This document shows positions 1-13,600 of a stretch of 64,000 nucleotides of DNA, piece by piece. A model generated the notes under the pieces. It was not told where the DNA came from. It ran no database searches and saw only the letters and a list, made by a program, of their open reading frames with translations. Position 1 is the first letter of the stretch. Every line of letters starts with the position of its first letter. The stretch spans positions 17,893,219-17,957,218 of the forward strand of contig NC_064444.1 in NCBI RefSeq assembly GCF_023343835.1. The letters run 5' to 3'. The translations under genes were made by a program, and so were the position numbers. The stretch is from Lagopus muta (Eukaryota; Chordata; Aves; Galliformes; Phasianidae).

Positions 1-180
1 GGGCTGCTGGCTGCCAACCCGGCCGTGCGCTACTACCCAGGGCAGGGCCTTGGGCTCATGTATTTCATCCACCGCTACCTGCCCTATTTTGTCCGAGACT
101 TGTTCCTCAAAGGATTATTCATCAACCCCAAGCTGCCCCGGGCGCTGCGGCCGGAACACAAGGACGCCAAGAAGCCCTGA
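1..180 (+). CDS. HSD11B2: 11-beta-hydroxysteroid dehydrogenase type 2, C-terminal end (partial)
   Basis: This is the last 60 codons of an open frame entering from the left edge, ending in TGA at 178-180. The translation starts [19 protein letters not shown] and continues MYFIHRYLP, closely matching the C-terminal segment of vertebrate HSD11B2 (from memory). The family is an ER-membrane short-chain dehydrogenase/reductase that uses NAD to oxidise cortisol or corticosterone to inactive 11-keto forms and so protects the mineralocorticoid receptor. The Rossmann fold and the YxxxK catalytic site lie outside the window. The protein ends in EHKDAKKP and lacks the long proline-rich tail of the human protein. 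Having ATP6V0D1 as the next gene in opposite orientation matches the human HSD11B2-ATP6V0D1 order. Confidence 0.92.
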   Translation, partial: GLLAANPAVRYYPGQGLGLMYFIHRYLPYFVRDLFLKGLFINPKLPRALRPEHKDAKKP

Positions 181-600
181 CCTCAGCCGCGTGCAGGGCA
201 GCAATCAGCACTAGACCTAAAACCAAATCGCTTTTCCCAAATCAGGCAGATGCAGATCTATTTTCTATTGTGCGAGAATCAACGTTTTCTAGAGACTTGG
301 GTGTTTTTTGTATTATTATTATTGTATTTTTTTTGTTTTGTTTTCTAACCACGCACTCCCCACGCCTGACTCCGCGCGCTGGGACGCACCTCGGGCATTT
401 CTCAGCCACGTGGCAGCTCGGTGAGCACTGCCAGAGCCCTGCAGCCACTGCAGGCCAGCCCCTGCCTCCCCATCCCATGCTCCGTGTGCCCACAGCGATG
501 GCAGGGGCTGAGGCCACAGGCTGCGGGTGCCGCAGAGCTCCACAGCGAATGAAATACGTGATTGTCACTTTTTAAATAAATCTGTTCTTGATAAGCCACT
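181..600 (+). other. HSD11B2: HSD11B2 3' UTR with poly(A) signal
   Basis: Non-coding sequence follows the HSD11B2 stop. It contains a T-rich stretch at 304-345 and a canonical AATAAA at 575-580 followed by T-rich sequence, so cleavage is expected near 595-605. The exact end is inferred. It lies about 100 bp from the expected 3' end of the converging ATP6V0D1 transcript. Confidence 0.7.
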
Positions 601-679
601 GGGCTCCGTGGTCTCATTCGGGGCCGTCCTGCCCTGGACTGGAGCATTCCAAGGTACAGAAGCAGCTCCAGGGCGCAGC

Positions 680-1625
680 AGGCTGTGCGGTAGGCAGATA
701 TTTATTGGTGTAGAGAGGAGGGAGGGTCACAGGAGAACAGACACTCAGAGGTGACCGCAGCACAAAGCCAGGATGGAGCTGCTGCTGCTGGGAGCACCAG
801 GCGTGTGTTCCCCACCAGCACCCCCCCCCCAGCTGTGGACAGGACTCCAGCTCTGCCCTGGGCCCGGGCCCACAGGGCGATGCAGTGCACAGCACCATCC
901 CAACAGCTGGGGAGGACGGGGAGCTCCAAGCCACAAGCGTTTGCAGGGAGAAAGAAGCTCAGCTGGCTCCCAGAGCCATTCCAAGCTCCAGCAGCTGATA
1001 GAGGAGCTTTTGAGGACACCAGCACTGGTGTGAATGCTGCTGGAGCTGGAGGAGCACTGCACATGTGCTCTGGCTCTGCCCTGGTGTTCCCACAGGCTCC
1101 GTCCCAGCTCTGGCTGGGGCTGCCTGGTCGCTCCCACAACAGGGTTTTGCTACGGGGGATGCAGGGATTACACAGCAGCACTGGCTACGCTACAAGTTAC
1201 ATTCAAACTAAACCTCACAGGGACAACACGGAGGAGGAAGCGTGCTCAGAGCCCTGACAGCAAGGACTGCTGGTTGGGGCAGAGCTGCCGTGCTCCTTGC
1301 AGTGCTGGGAGGCAGCGAGCCCCAGGCTCGGCCAGGGGAAGTGCATACAGCAGATGAGTACAGTAACACAGGTACTATGGGTACACAACAGGAGGCGTCC
1401 CTCCCGCTGCACAGGGCCAAGCCTGTGCCACCAGCCCCTCTGGACCCCTCACTGCACACACAATCTAACTTCAGCTTGAGAATAATTTAACTAGCAACTG
1501 TACAGTTCCTTCCCTTGAGCCAGTTCAACACCCCTGGAGTCTAGGCAAGGGGTAACTCAGGGAGCACGTGGAAGAGAGGCAAGGGTCCCTCCGGGCTCCA
1601 GGGGTCGGACAGGAGCAGAGCAGGG
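680..1625 (-). other. ATP6V0D1: ATP6V0D1 3' UTR with poly(A) signal
   Basis: This stretch follows the ATP6V0D1 stop on the minus strand. Plus-strand TTTATT at 701-706 is AATAAA in the transcript, giving a 3' UTR of about 0.94 kb with cleavage expected around 680-690. Open frames in this stretch on either strand do not resemble known proteins. Confidence 0.7.
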
Positions 1626-4600
1626 TTAGAAGATGGGAATGTAGTTGTCAATCTTGGTCCTGTGCCTCTGGGCGATGCACTCTGCGATCCACACGATGTT
1701 GCGGCACTCCTGCTCCTTCAGCTTCACAAAGGCGTAGAAGACTCCAAAGTGGAACTGATTGAGGAATGCCAGCTTGTTCAGCTTCACCTGGGGAGGACAT
1801 GGCAGCTGTCCACCTCTGCTGGACTGTCCTCTGCCAGAAGCCAGCCCAGGGAAGGACAGAGCAGCACTGAGCTGCAGTGACTTCCCCAGAAGGCTCAGGG
1901 CTCAACCAGGAGGGGTCTGACACACAGAGGAGGAATTTATATCCTCACATGCTGTGAGAACCGGCCTTTCCCACATAATTACACTTTGCTTTCACTTTTG
2001 GTGGACCTAGCAGCCTACAGGCACACTGCTGTAAGCTTCTGGGTGACGAGGACTGAGCCTCATTCCCTCCTTGGAGCACATGGCTAGCAGCCTCTTCCTT
2101 CCCCCAAACTATTCTTGCAAAGCACTGATATTCTAGAGCTCTACCACCAGGGCAGCAGCCAAGCCTGCTGCTTCCTCGAGTTTTTCAGAGGGCAAAGGCA
2201 GACACAATCGCTGGGAAGTGTCTCAGGGCTCACTCACCTCATGCTCAAAGAACCTGTCTTCAAGGGTCTTGTCTCCAGGGTTGCTGCCAGCCCCTTCAAA
2301 CAGCAGCTTGTACTCCTGAGGGAAGATGGTACAAGAAGATATATCCACACCCTGGTACCCTCCGAGCTCAGCAGCACTCCTGGGCCCCATGCACCAGAAA
2401 CAGCAACAAGACTGGGTCAGCAGAGAGCTGCCCTGTGCACACGCACGAGCACTGGCATGTGTTGCTTCAGCACAGAGACACCAAGCTCTCCGACTCCAAG
2501 CAGCATAAGACAAGCAGTCCTTTCCTCATGCTGCCTACTCCTGAGCTCCCCCAGCCCTGATGCACAGCAGATCCTGGTGCCAGCCCCGTGCCCTCACCCC
2601 AAAGCACTCACAGGGTAGTAGTCGGCGACATTTTTGACTTGCTCGTAGTCATCTGCTCTGGCTAACTGAGCCAGCCCCTCGGGGTAGAGCTTGCCACAGT
2701 GTGGGAACAGCTTTGCTCGGTCCTCCTTGGACAGCTCAGTGCCAAAGGAATTGATGGTGATGATGAAGGCCCTCCGGTCAGCTTCAAACTGTGGGAGAAA
2801 AGAGAGCTTCACCTCAGACTGCAGTGAGGTCAGCAGACACCGGTGCTGCTCTGAACAGAGCCACATCAGAGGGCAGCGTGAGCAAGCCTGGCTCGCTGCC
2901 TGGGATGCACAGCTCTACATGTGTGGGCTCCTTGTACAGCTGATGCCTGGGGACTGCTGGGCTGAGGAAATCCCTACTTTGGGAACAAACCAAAGCGCTG
3001 AGCGGAGCTCCGGGAGTGATTTTCTCCCACCTACTGCCCTCGAGCCCAGCACACCCACCAGCTGGCCTTGGAGCACTGACCGGCCACGTGCAGAACGGTG
3101 CTGGAAGTTCTCCTGCTTGTTGGATGGAGGTTGCCAAGATGAGGTGACCAAGCCTGCCCAAAGTCACGTGCAGACAGCGTTCTCCTAGGCCAGGCTGCAG
3201 TGGGACGCTGACAAGGATCACCCTTAGTGCTGGCAGACAGCATCACAGAGCAATGGGTGCCCCTGCAGGGTGTTCCAGACCTACCTCCAGGATGGGGCAC
3301 ATGGCGTCTGCTGTGGTACCTCCCAGCGCCTTGCAGAACTTGTAGAAGGACTCCAGGTATGCCTGGAAGACAGAGAGGAATGAGCACGTTTCCACACTGC
3401 TTCATTTACTACTCGCAGGGCCGTTCAGACAGCAAGCAGGGACGCTCCCAGACACTTTATAACACAGCACAGGCACTCTCACCCCAAGTGAACTTGGATG
3501 CCAAGCCCACACAAGGGACAGTGCTTCCCCAGGAGCCGGAGACATGAAGAGCTGTGGTTTGCTGGGTTCAAGGGACTGGATGAGCTTACAGCAGGCAGAA
3601 CACCAGGCACCAACATTCAAGCCTATTTTGCTCCTTCGAGTGGTCTAACTCCAAAGCATCCGCTCGAGTCTCACATGGTTTCCTGACCCTGCTCTGGCCT
3701 CTACAAACATGCCAAGCCACACAACCATAGCTGCAAGACCCAAGCTCAGAAAGGAGCGCTGTGTAAGCAGAGTTGAGAGATGAGACGGGACATCTGTGAA
3801 GGAAACCAGCCGTCCTCTGTAATTCTCTTCTCACACTGCAGCCGCCGGGTCTCCATCCCAACTGGAGCACTGCAGAAAGTATCAAGCTAGGCACAGCCAT
3901 GCTGCCTCCAGGAAACGTAATCCTTTGTGGAGAGGTACCAGAATCCAGCTGGAGGATGACTGCATCCCCCAAGGGGAGCCGTGGATGCAGCGCAAGGCTA
4001 AAAGTGCTGTTCAGCAAAAAACTTGCTCAGAGGAGACCATCATGTGATAAAACACCTCCCCAGACAGAGCGCTGCAGACAGAACCGCGTAAAGGGATGGA
4101 AAATAACGATGCTGAGACACCACAAATCTCTGCCCTGTCACAAGATGGACCACATCCTCGGCCTCCGCTCTAGGAATGCACCTGGATGAGTGTGTTCTGT
4201 AAATACAGTGCCAAAGGGCACAGCTGGGCCAGCACCACGCATCAAGAGACACCGTGGCCAGAAGGCTGGAAATCCTCTTTGCCACTGCTGGAGCACAGAG
4301 AAGAGCAGAGCACTGGCCTGAAGGAAAGGAAGGCACAGACACTGAACTTTGCCTGAGGCTGGGTGAGAGGCTCGCTCACCACTTTCTGCCTTTCTGAGTT
4401 CACATGCAAACCTCAGGCCCTGCAAATAGAGGAGGTGTGCTCAGATATCCAGCACTTCATGAGGACCCAGCAGCACAGACACCATGCAGACTGCAGGACA
4501 GCCCTGCTGGGTGCCCTCCCTGGGGCCCCTCACAGATGACAGCAATTTACAGGAAGCTCTCCAGAGTCCCAAACCCTGTATCCCTGAAATGGTGGTGTGC

Positions 4601-7600
4601 TCACATTTAATAGTCCTTAATGGACTTTCACTTCCATGACGCAATTCAATTACCCTCTGCCTTCTGCTAGTCTTGTTTGTGCTTCACATCCAGGCTGATC
4701 TGTGGCCTGTCCATCCTCGTTGTCTTGTTCAACATTACCATCACAGTTCACTTCCAGCTGAGGAATCCCATACCTTCTTTCTGGTTTCCCATATGGAAGC
4801 ATCTAAACCTTTACAGTGCCCTTCTTAGCAGCTTCTCCTGTTCTGCTGTTTGCATTCTGAGATGAGAGAGAGGAACTGGACCATGAAAAGGTGCAGTGTG
4901 CAGCACAAACACGCTGCAGATGTAGGCAGCGGCACAGGGCTATTTGTGCAGTTCTCACTGTGAAGAGCCAACTGCTCACAACCCAACATTTAATGTAGCA
5001 GTAGCAGCAGGGAATAAGGACAGCTTCATAAGATCACCTCTTCGTGCCTCCCATGCATCGCTTCACATTTATCCACAGCGATCTCTGTGCTGTATTTTAG
5101 TGTCCAGCCACAAAGTTCCTCCAGCAGGTTCCTATAGGCAGGCTGCCAGCAAAGGCCAGCAGCCAGCCAGCTGCGTTCCAGCACATCCACTCCAAGATGG
5201 GAAAACACGGAAGAAAGCAGTGAAAATGATGATGCCAGCGTGCCTCCGCTGCTGACCTCCCTCTGCTCTAAGAGCTGACCACTTCACTTCTAACTCCTGC
5301 TCCCTTCTTTTAGCACATTTCCATTCAAGAACCTCCCCAGGGGTTGAATACCAGTGAGAGCCAGTCCCAGAGCACTGAGAGGCAGACATTCAGTTTGGGG
5401 GCAGCAAAAGCAGAATGCAAAGGAGCACCCAGCCTCTGCAAGGAGATGGGCAAGGTAGCGGCAGCTGGGACCCAAGGTGAAGGCACCCACCAAGCTGCCT
5501 GCTGCATGCTCACTCTGCTCCCAGCCTTCCCCCAGCTCCATACAGCGAGCTGCAAGCTGCAAGGGTGCAGGTATTTATGCGTGCCAGCATACCTCCCCTC
5601 CATTACAACAAAAGATCAGTACATGCCAGAGGCCACGTGCAGCTGGGCATGACTGCCGACGCGCAGCACCTTCTCCCCTCCCTTTGCCTCCTTCCCTTCA
5701 TGCCTGACCTGCTCTCCACCTCTCCCAACGGGCCAAGGCTTCCTTGGGAAGCAGAGGTCACGCTGCCTGCTAGCTGGCTGTGACCAGTGCAAACAAGGCT
5801 GGCAGATACAATCTGCATCCCACCCTTAATCCAGAGAGCTGAGATGGAGCGATAGCCACAGCCTGCACATAAACACACACTTTTATGCTGCCAGCTCAAA
5901 CCAGACGGGGCCAGAAGAGGAGCTGACAGCTTCCCGTGCAAGCTTGGGACAAGGAGCAAGTTTATTTTTGTATCTACTCTAAGGGGGAAATGCCTTCTTC
6001 CCTTTATTTGAAGAAAGTCAGCCTCTCGGTTGGAGCTCCTGGCCAGACAGAGCTGCAGGCACACTAGGAATGAATAGGGAAGCATCTCTTTCCCTTCCCA
6101 GAGTCTCAGTTACCTTATACAGCGTGTTTCGAATGATTTCAATGTTCATTTCGTCAAGATCCTGTTCGGATATGCAGTCTTGGAAGAAAGCAGCTGAAAG
6201 AGAACCACAGACACAGTTGGTGCTGCCCTGACCAGACCCACACACAGGGCGAGCCCTTGAAAACAGCAGGCAGGAGCACAGGTTGTGCTGAGCTGCTCTG
6301 GCCCTTGTCTTCAGTGCCACCAAACTGCCATAACTCAAATCTCAGGCTTCACCATCGCTCCCCAGGCCACAGCCATTTTTTGGAGCACTCGACCCAACGT
6401 CCTTCTTCACCCCTGGAAGACTGTGTTGATCCCTCAAGTCCTACCATGCTGTCAACAACTCATTCTCAGCAGAAGTTCTCATCTCCAGCCACCACCATCA
6501 GTACCAGAGCAGCCCACATTTAAAAAAAAAAAAAAAAAAAAAAAGGAAAAACAGCAAACAAATCAACCCCAAACTGCTCCCAGATGCAGGCTCTCAGAAC
6601 TGACAAGGTAGCTTCCAAATTGCCTGCTACAGCACAGCAGCAAGGAGACAGCAGTCCTGGTGTGCTCCTCCTTCCTCCTCCAGCACCTTATGTGGGTTCA
6701 GATGTGGGGATACGACAGCTCCTACAGCCTGGAAGCTTGGAGGGGATCAAGAGCCCTGAGCAGGGGATGACCCCCACAGAGGCCTCTTTGCTATGCAGCA
6801 GCAGCAGCGGGCAATGCCACGTAGCTAGAGGCACACTGCTCACTATGGCTGGCAGAAGTGAAACCAGAGAGTGCCAGGACTGGTTTTCACTGCAGGGCTC
6901 GCTGGCTAGCCTGAGACCAGTGGCTACTTCAGAGTAGCAGAGGAATGAGAACACAGCTATTTCAGTTCTTGGCCCTCCAATATCCCAAATTAGGCTAACA
7001 GCAAGACTTATTTTGCCCTGCTAACCTATGAAAGCCATTTGGGGTTAGGCATTCCTACCAAGCCACGTAGCTGCCCAGGCACTGTTAGGAGATAGAGCTG
7101 CTGTTTCTTCGCGTGTGGTCACTGGAAGGAGTGCAAGTTAAACAACTGGAGCCTGCGTGCTTGCTTGTTTAGGCAACACTGCTACTCCCCACGTCCTCCT
7201 GCTGAAGAAATGCCACACTAGATGGTACACAGGCTCAAGGGCACAGCCAGGGCAAAGGTCTGAGGCACTTGGACCAGCCAGGGCAGGGGCAGGCAAAGCT
7301 CACTCAGGGACAAGTGCACGAAGGCAAGAGGCAGAGAACCTCCTCTGCAATCTCCTCACCAGTGTACCAAGGTGAAGCTTTTAGGTCTCTGGGAGCTAAT
7401 AATACCTTTGAACACTTGGTTCTATCTTATTCCTGAAGTGGGAAGGTTCACGCTCACCCTTGAGGAGGATGCTCTTCCCACACACCACCCCTACAGCGGA
7501 CTTGGCTCAGCTGCAGGCAGTCTCCTACCCAGCAAGCCAAGCACACCATGCTCAGCTGTACTGGCACTGGCCTTGCTGCAGCAGCTCCATCCTCCTCTGG

Positions 7601-10600
7601 ACACTCAGAGGTGGCCAGACCCCTTTAGACACGTTCTTCCTTCTTTGCTGGGCTCTATGTGGCAAATTGTTTTTCCATGACAACAACTTGAGTTACCCCA
7701 TTACTACAGCAAGCATTTTAGTGCCAAAAATGACAACTACCATCAAAGACAAAATGATGATTTAAGTGTTTTGTTCTTTCCAGCAACTCCAAAAAGAGTG
7801 ATTAATCACTGACTCAGGCGTAGCTCATTACCTTTGCCCACAGATACTAACTTAGAAGGTCTCCTGTGACTACCTCTCCTACTACGGCAGAGTCTCCTGC
7901 GTTTTCTCCACAACCACTTCCTACACCTTTTATCTTTAAAGACCAGATCTGCACGCGTGGCTGTTCACAGAACTGTTTTTACAGAGTCACATGCCTCCTG
8001 GTCAAGGCTTGTAGCCTGTGACAGTGCCTCAGTGCAGGATCCTGCTATCCAAACAGCTCACAAAGCTTTGGCATGGGCTCTTTCGTTGTCGCCATCTGCT
8101 TTTGGGAAGTTAGTATATAGATGGTTATAGTTAGGTAGTAGAGATTGCAGCTTAGATAGTACTACTAGTTAGCTGGATAGTATAGATAAAGTAGCATAGA
8201 TAGCAGTACAGATAGTAGAGATAAAAGCTTGACCCAGAGCTAATTTTATCCATCTCAGAACAAGACAGACCATGCATCAATCTCTAACAGTTATCTCCAA
8301 GCATTGCCTTCAAGAAATTACCCAATGGTCCAACTGGAAAAATTGGAATAGGACAGGCACAGATGTGAGCTCAAGCCCAACCACCACGGGCACCGTAGCC
8401 ACAGCTGGGTGTTACCCACTGCTTGGTCCTCCAGGGCAAAGGGACTTCTGCTCACCCAGGGGAGTGTCCACCAGGATGGCATTGTAGAGCTCTGCAGGTG
8501 TCTGCGCAATGTTCACAGCCTCCATCTGCTCAAAACTTCCCAGAGGGTGGCACTTGGGCACCAGTTCAGAGATGGAGCGCTGGTGCAGAGTGCCAGTGAT
8601 CAGCAGGATGACGTTGTCGATCATGTAGCTGTACCTGCAGGGGTGAAAGAGGAAGCCTGTCACAAATAGCACCACAGCTCCACCAGGCCCTGTGAGCATC
8701 TCCGGGAAGATGCACCCTTCCCACAAAGAACAAGTGAGGCACCTCCTTAATGCCAAGCGCAGTCCCAAGCCCAGGCTTATGCTACAGCTCAATGCATCAT
8801 TTTGGCAGCTGCAGCCGACCGCTGAAGAATATAAGATGGGAAGGGATTTCTGGAGGCTTTGGGCCAAACCTCCTGCTCCAGGCACGGCCAGCTCAGCTCT
8901 TTACCAAGCTGAACTCAGTCATTTCCAACCACGTGCATCTTACAACCTCCCTGGGGTTCTGTCCTGTTGTGTCTGACCACGCTCACTACAAGAAGTCATT
9001 GCTTTTTATGATGGTATAATGCACCAGTGGACAAGAGAAGAGCCGCTGATGTCATCTATCTGGACTCCAGTAAGGATGATCTCCCACATCTTTCTCTCCA
9101 GAGTGGAAAGATATGGCGAACGAGAAACTGGTTGCAAGATCATACCCAGAGAGGGGCCAACATTCAGATGGAGATCAGTGCTGAGTGGTGACCCTCAGGG
9201 GCCACATCTTCATCAGTGACATCAACAGGGGAATCAGGTGCACCCTCAGCAAGTTGGTGGATGACCTCAAGCTGTGTGTCCAAGAGAACCTCATCAGATC
9301 CAACAGAGCCAAGTGCACAGCCTGCGCCTGGGTCGCAGCAACCCCCACTGTCAGTGCAAGCTGTGGGATGTAAGGATGGAGCACAGCCCTGTTGAAAAGG
9401 ACATGGGGGACTGGTGGGTGGCAGCTGGACACGAGCCACTACTGTGCCCCCCTGCATCCAAAGCAGCAAAGCCAGCAAGTCAGGGAGGGGATGTGTCCCT
9501 CTGCTCTGCACTGTGAGAGCTCACCTGGAGTGCTGCATCCAGATGCGGTGTCCTCAGTACAGGAGAGACACGGATGCTGCACAGGATAGAGCTGCTCCTA
9601 GAAGGGAGCTGTTCTCATTGCTCTCCCAGCATCGCCTGCTCTGCAGAGATCAGGTCACCAAAGTGCCAAAGGACCAGAGCAAAAAGGAATCTACTGATAA
9701 CCTGTCTCGAGTTCAGCTTTGGTGCCAACAGCACTGCTCAACCTCACCAAGAGCATGGAGAAAGGGTCACATTCCTGCAGTTCCGCTCCCTTCTGAAAAC
9801 AATGGGGCTGGCAGCTTTGGCACAGCCTTTATTTATACCCTCCCAGAACCACACACAACTATTTCCACTCCTTAGCAGCACAGAAGGGGCAAAGATGCTA
9901 AAGGAGCAGGGCACTCGGGGCTTCACGCTCCTGCACTCTGACTCCTTGAACTCTAAAAGCTTAGCAGGCAGCTGGTGAGAAAAGTCCTGAAGAAGGTTGC
10001 TCTGCAACAGAGAGGACTGGGCCTCAATTCCAACACAGAATCACTCAGGTTGGAAGAGACCTTAAAGATCATCGAGTCCAACCATGACCTAACTGTACTG
10101 CCCTAACTGTAACAACCCTCCACTAAATCATGTCCCTGAGCACCGCATCCAAACGGTTTTGGACATCTGAACATGAGAAGGAACTGTGAGTCTGAAGCAG
10201 GTGGGTGCTGAAGCATTGCAGCCAGTGGGGCAAGGCTGGCAGGACAGCAAGGCAGTCAGACAATATGGGGATGCTGCTGCTCATTGCATCTCTGAGCTAA
10301 CAGCCACACAGCTGCTTCCCTTGGAAGCCCAGGAAGGACAGGCGAGCAGAGCCAGCCAAAGGCAGGTGTCTGCAGTTTTATTAGATGGGCTTAACAAGCT
10401 CTCAAATGCACTCAAGGGGAAGGCCCATGAACAAATCCACACCTTCATTCCTCAAACAGGTGCTGCCCCTTTCTCCAGGCAGCAGGTAACGCTCCTCCAA
10501 CCATCAGTTCTGCAGAGAACCCTTCTGACTTGCAGGGATGCTCAGTCTAGAACTACAGCAGTCACACAGCTAGCAGGGCACTGGGAAACCTCCATCACCC

Positions 10601-13600
10601 TTCAGTCTGCTGGGTCATCACCTGTCCTGTTTGTGCAGCTCTCACCATGGTTGCAATCTCCTGGCAGCAAGAAGTGCTCCTTGGTAAGAACCATGAGCGA
10701 GTTCCCTGCAGCCCTCAGGCAATCAAGAGCATCTTATTGGCTCATTGGATCCACATTCAGAGAAGGAATTCCCTCTGCAGGAGACATCACCACTTGCAAA
10801 GCAGAGGGAAAGTTCACCTTTCAATTTCCATCGTGGTGGTGGTGTTGCTCTAGTGAGCAGGACAAAGATCTTCCCACGGCTGCGAAGGCAGGCAGACAGC
10901 AGTGCACCCACATCACCCTTCCTGATAGTGAGCTAAGGGTGAATCCCATTTCCTTCAAGCAAGCCCAGACCACACTTACTCAAATGCAGCCTCTGGTTCG
11001 TCTCAGTCATTCTGGCTTAGTCAGTCACGGCGATGAGGCAAGTCCTCCAGTGCCAGGGCAGCTGGAAAAGCCTCTTCCCATTTCTGGAAGGGGCAACACT
11101 TGCCAGTTCCCAACAAGAATGCATCTGCTTTCAGTAGCACAGCTGTACTAAAACCAGAGGAGAGGTCCTGGCCACTCCAGCATTTCCGCCCAGCCCCAGG
11201 GGATTAGATTGATTATGGTGGCAGCAGTTTTCCTAGAACCTCCTCCAACCCCTTGTTTAATAGAGCAGCCTTTGTCATGGTTCTCCCCATCTCCTATCAG
11301 GTTCTTACCAGCTTCATCACACTCCTGCCACGAGCTGTTATCTGCATCTGCAAAGGCTGGACGATCAGCAGGAGCTCCACTGTAGTCACATCCTGCCTCG
11401 CTCTGCCCTCCTCTCACTACACCCAGGTGTGGTGCTACACCAGAAACTCACATTCACAGAAACACAGCGCTGGCTGGTTCCTAGAAGCAGCACTCACATC
11501 TCACACTGCAGCAGAATTTCTGATTTGGGGACAGGAAGGAGTCATCGTGTTCAGAAGCACTGCTGTCAGCAGGAGATGCTGGCTTGCAGCTTGGATGAGC
11601 GCCTAGAAGTGAGGAGGGCAGCACCCATGCGATGGCTGTGTACAGGTAGCACAACAATGCGTGTTCTCCTCCTTTTGGATTTCTTTCAGTACAATCACTG
11701 ATTAGCAAGAGATACAGGAAAGATTATAATGGCTTTCCACCAAAGGAGCACATAAAATGCATGAAAGCTCCTCACGTGGGACACCGACAGCCTGAAGGCA
11801 GCAGGGCACGGCCCTGCAAGGCAGCAACCCCAAAGCAGGCACAGCTCTGCCCTCCCCCACTTCCTAATCTAATCATAAAGAGTCATTGTCCTGCAGCAGA
11901 TAGGTTGGCTTTTTATTGCTTTCTGCTCTGGGATACTAAAGAAGCCGTAAACAATACTGCAAGTGGTCACAAAGCATGACTAATGAACCCAACACTGCAT
12001 GACCTGCGTTTCTCAGGGATCCTCTGAGAGCCCTGCCAAGCTGTGGTTTAACAGCTGCTTGCTGAGGGGTCATGAGGACAGCCCTGCACAGGAGGCAGCG
12101 GGCTGATAGTGGGGCAGGGCAGCCCTGGGGCTCTGCTCACACCGGTGTCCACACTGCCAGACCTTCCCCTCAAAGGGAGATCACAGAATCATAGAATGGC
12201 CTGGGTTGAAAAGGACCACAGTGATCATCTAGACTCAACCCCCTGCTGTGTGCAGGGTCACCAACCAGCCCAGAGCCACATCCAGCCTGGCCTTGAATGC
12301 CTGCAGGGATGGGGCATCCACAGCCTCCTTGGGCAGCCTGTGCCAGTGCCTCACCACCTTCTGGGTGAAAAACTTCCTCCTAACATCCAACCTAAACCTC
12401 CCCTGTCTCAGTTTAAATCCATTCCCCCTTGTCCTATCACCATCCAACCTCATAAACAGCCGTTCCCCCTCCTGCTTATACGCTCCTAAATACTGGAAGG
12501 CCACAATGAGGTCTCCCCAGAGCTTTCTCTTCTGGAGAAACGCTGGGGATGCTGACCACAGACCTCCTGTGCTCTCCCATGTGCAGTAATCTGTGGCTGC
12601 AGATGCTGAGTGTTTGCTTTGAGATAAAAGAGGGGAAACTCCAGCAGGATCAGAGGAGTGCTCTGAACCCTGTGCAAATTCCAGAGACAGCCTTAAATGA
12701 CAAATGAAGTGGCATTGGCTGCAGTCACTCTTGTGTTCAGAGTGGCTCACCCAGTTCATGCACTTAGGGCTGAAGATGTTAGCAAGGTGCTGGCATGTAG
12801 AGCACAGGGTTACCACTTTCTGAGCTCTGAAGTGAGGAAAGGAACGCCCGGAGGAGCAGTAGCTGACATAGAGCAGCACTGACAGCTGAGAGGCTGGCAC
12901 ATGGAACACATCACTGCAAACTAATTGCCCTGCTGAGGAAAGGAAAAGGGACCTCACAGAGACCTCAATGCCTCACTGAGGCTCTCCTGGAGTCACAGAC
13001 AGCAATAGAACTGAATTAAATCCTCAGGTTCCATTTTCAGCTCAATAACAAATCAACCTGAGGGCTGGAAGCATCGCCTGCCGTGCTGCTGAGCTCAGAG
13101 GGCAGGGCAGGGAGCAGGCAGTGTGGACACATGCTGACCTCTCCCTGTCTTTCCTACCATCACACCATCAAAACCACACCTAAGTGGTCACTTTGCAGAC
13201 CTGCCAAAGAGAAAGCTGAGAACGTCATGGTTGCTACCACAAAATGGGAGCTCGGCCAGAAAGTGAGTGCTCTGCTAACCTTAGATCAATGGGACCATTT
13301 CACAGCAAAGAGGTATAACTTCACAGCACTGCAGAGCCTTTCACATCCGAGCATCCAGAAACGCTCTCTATATTTAGCTCCACGTGATTATTACCATCTC
13401 TTGAGACAGAATTCAGTTTCCTAGTGGTATCATCCAGCAACCTGCAAGCAGTCGTACAGCATAAGTCGCATTAAAGCCTAATGAGCAAAAAAAAAAAACC
13501 AAACCAAAAACAACAGAAAACCCCTTCAGAAGCACTGCAGTGTTGAGGATTTACAAACACACGTCGCACTCTAGATGCATGCCACCCCCTTGAGACATCA

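Noticed and set aside
6522-6560. A23 run as the tail of a processed pseudogene
   Set aside because: No coding-like or gene-like sequence and no target-site duplication were seen next to it.
10186-11151. 321-codon open frame on the plus strand in ATP6V0D1 intron 2
   Set aside because: The translation has no recognisable domain and normal intronic composition. It is open by chance in a GC-moderate region and lies antisense inside an intron.
12235-12957. 240-codon minus-strand open frame
   Set aside because: It consists largely of the CR1 3' end at 12180-12545 (motifs such as [19 protein letters not shown]), which lies outside intact CR1 coding sequence and is frequently open by chance.
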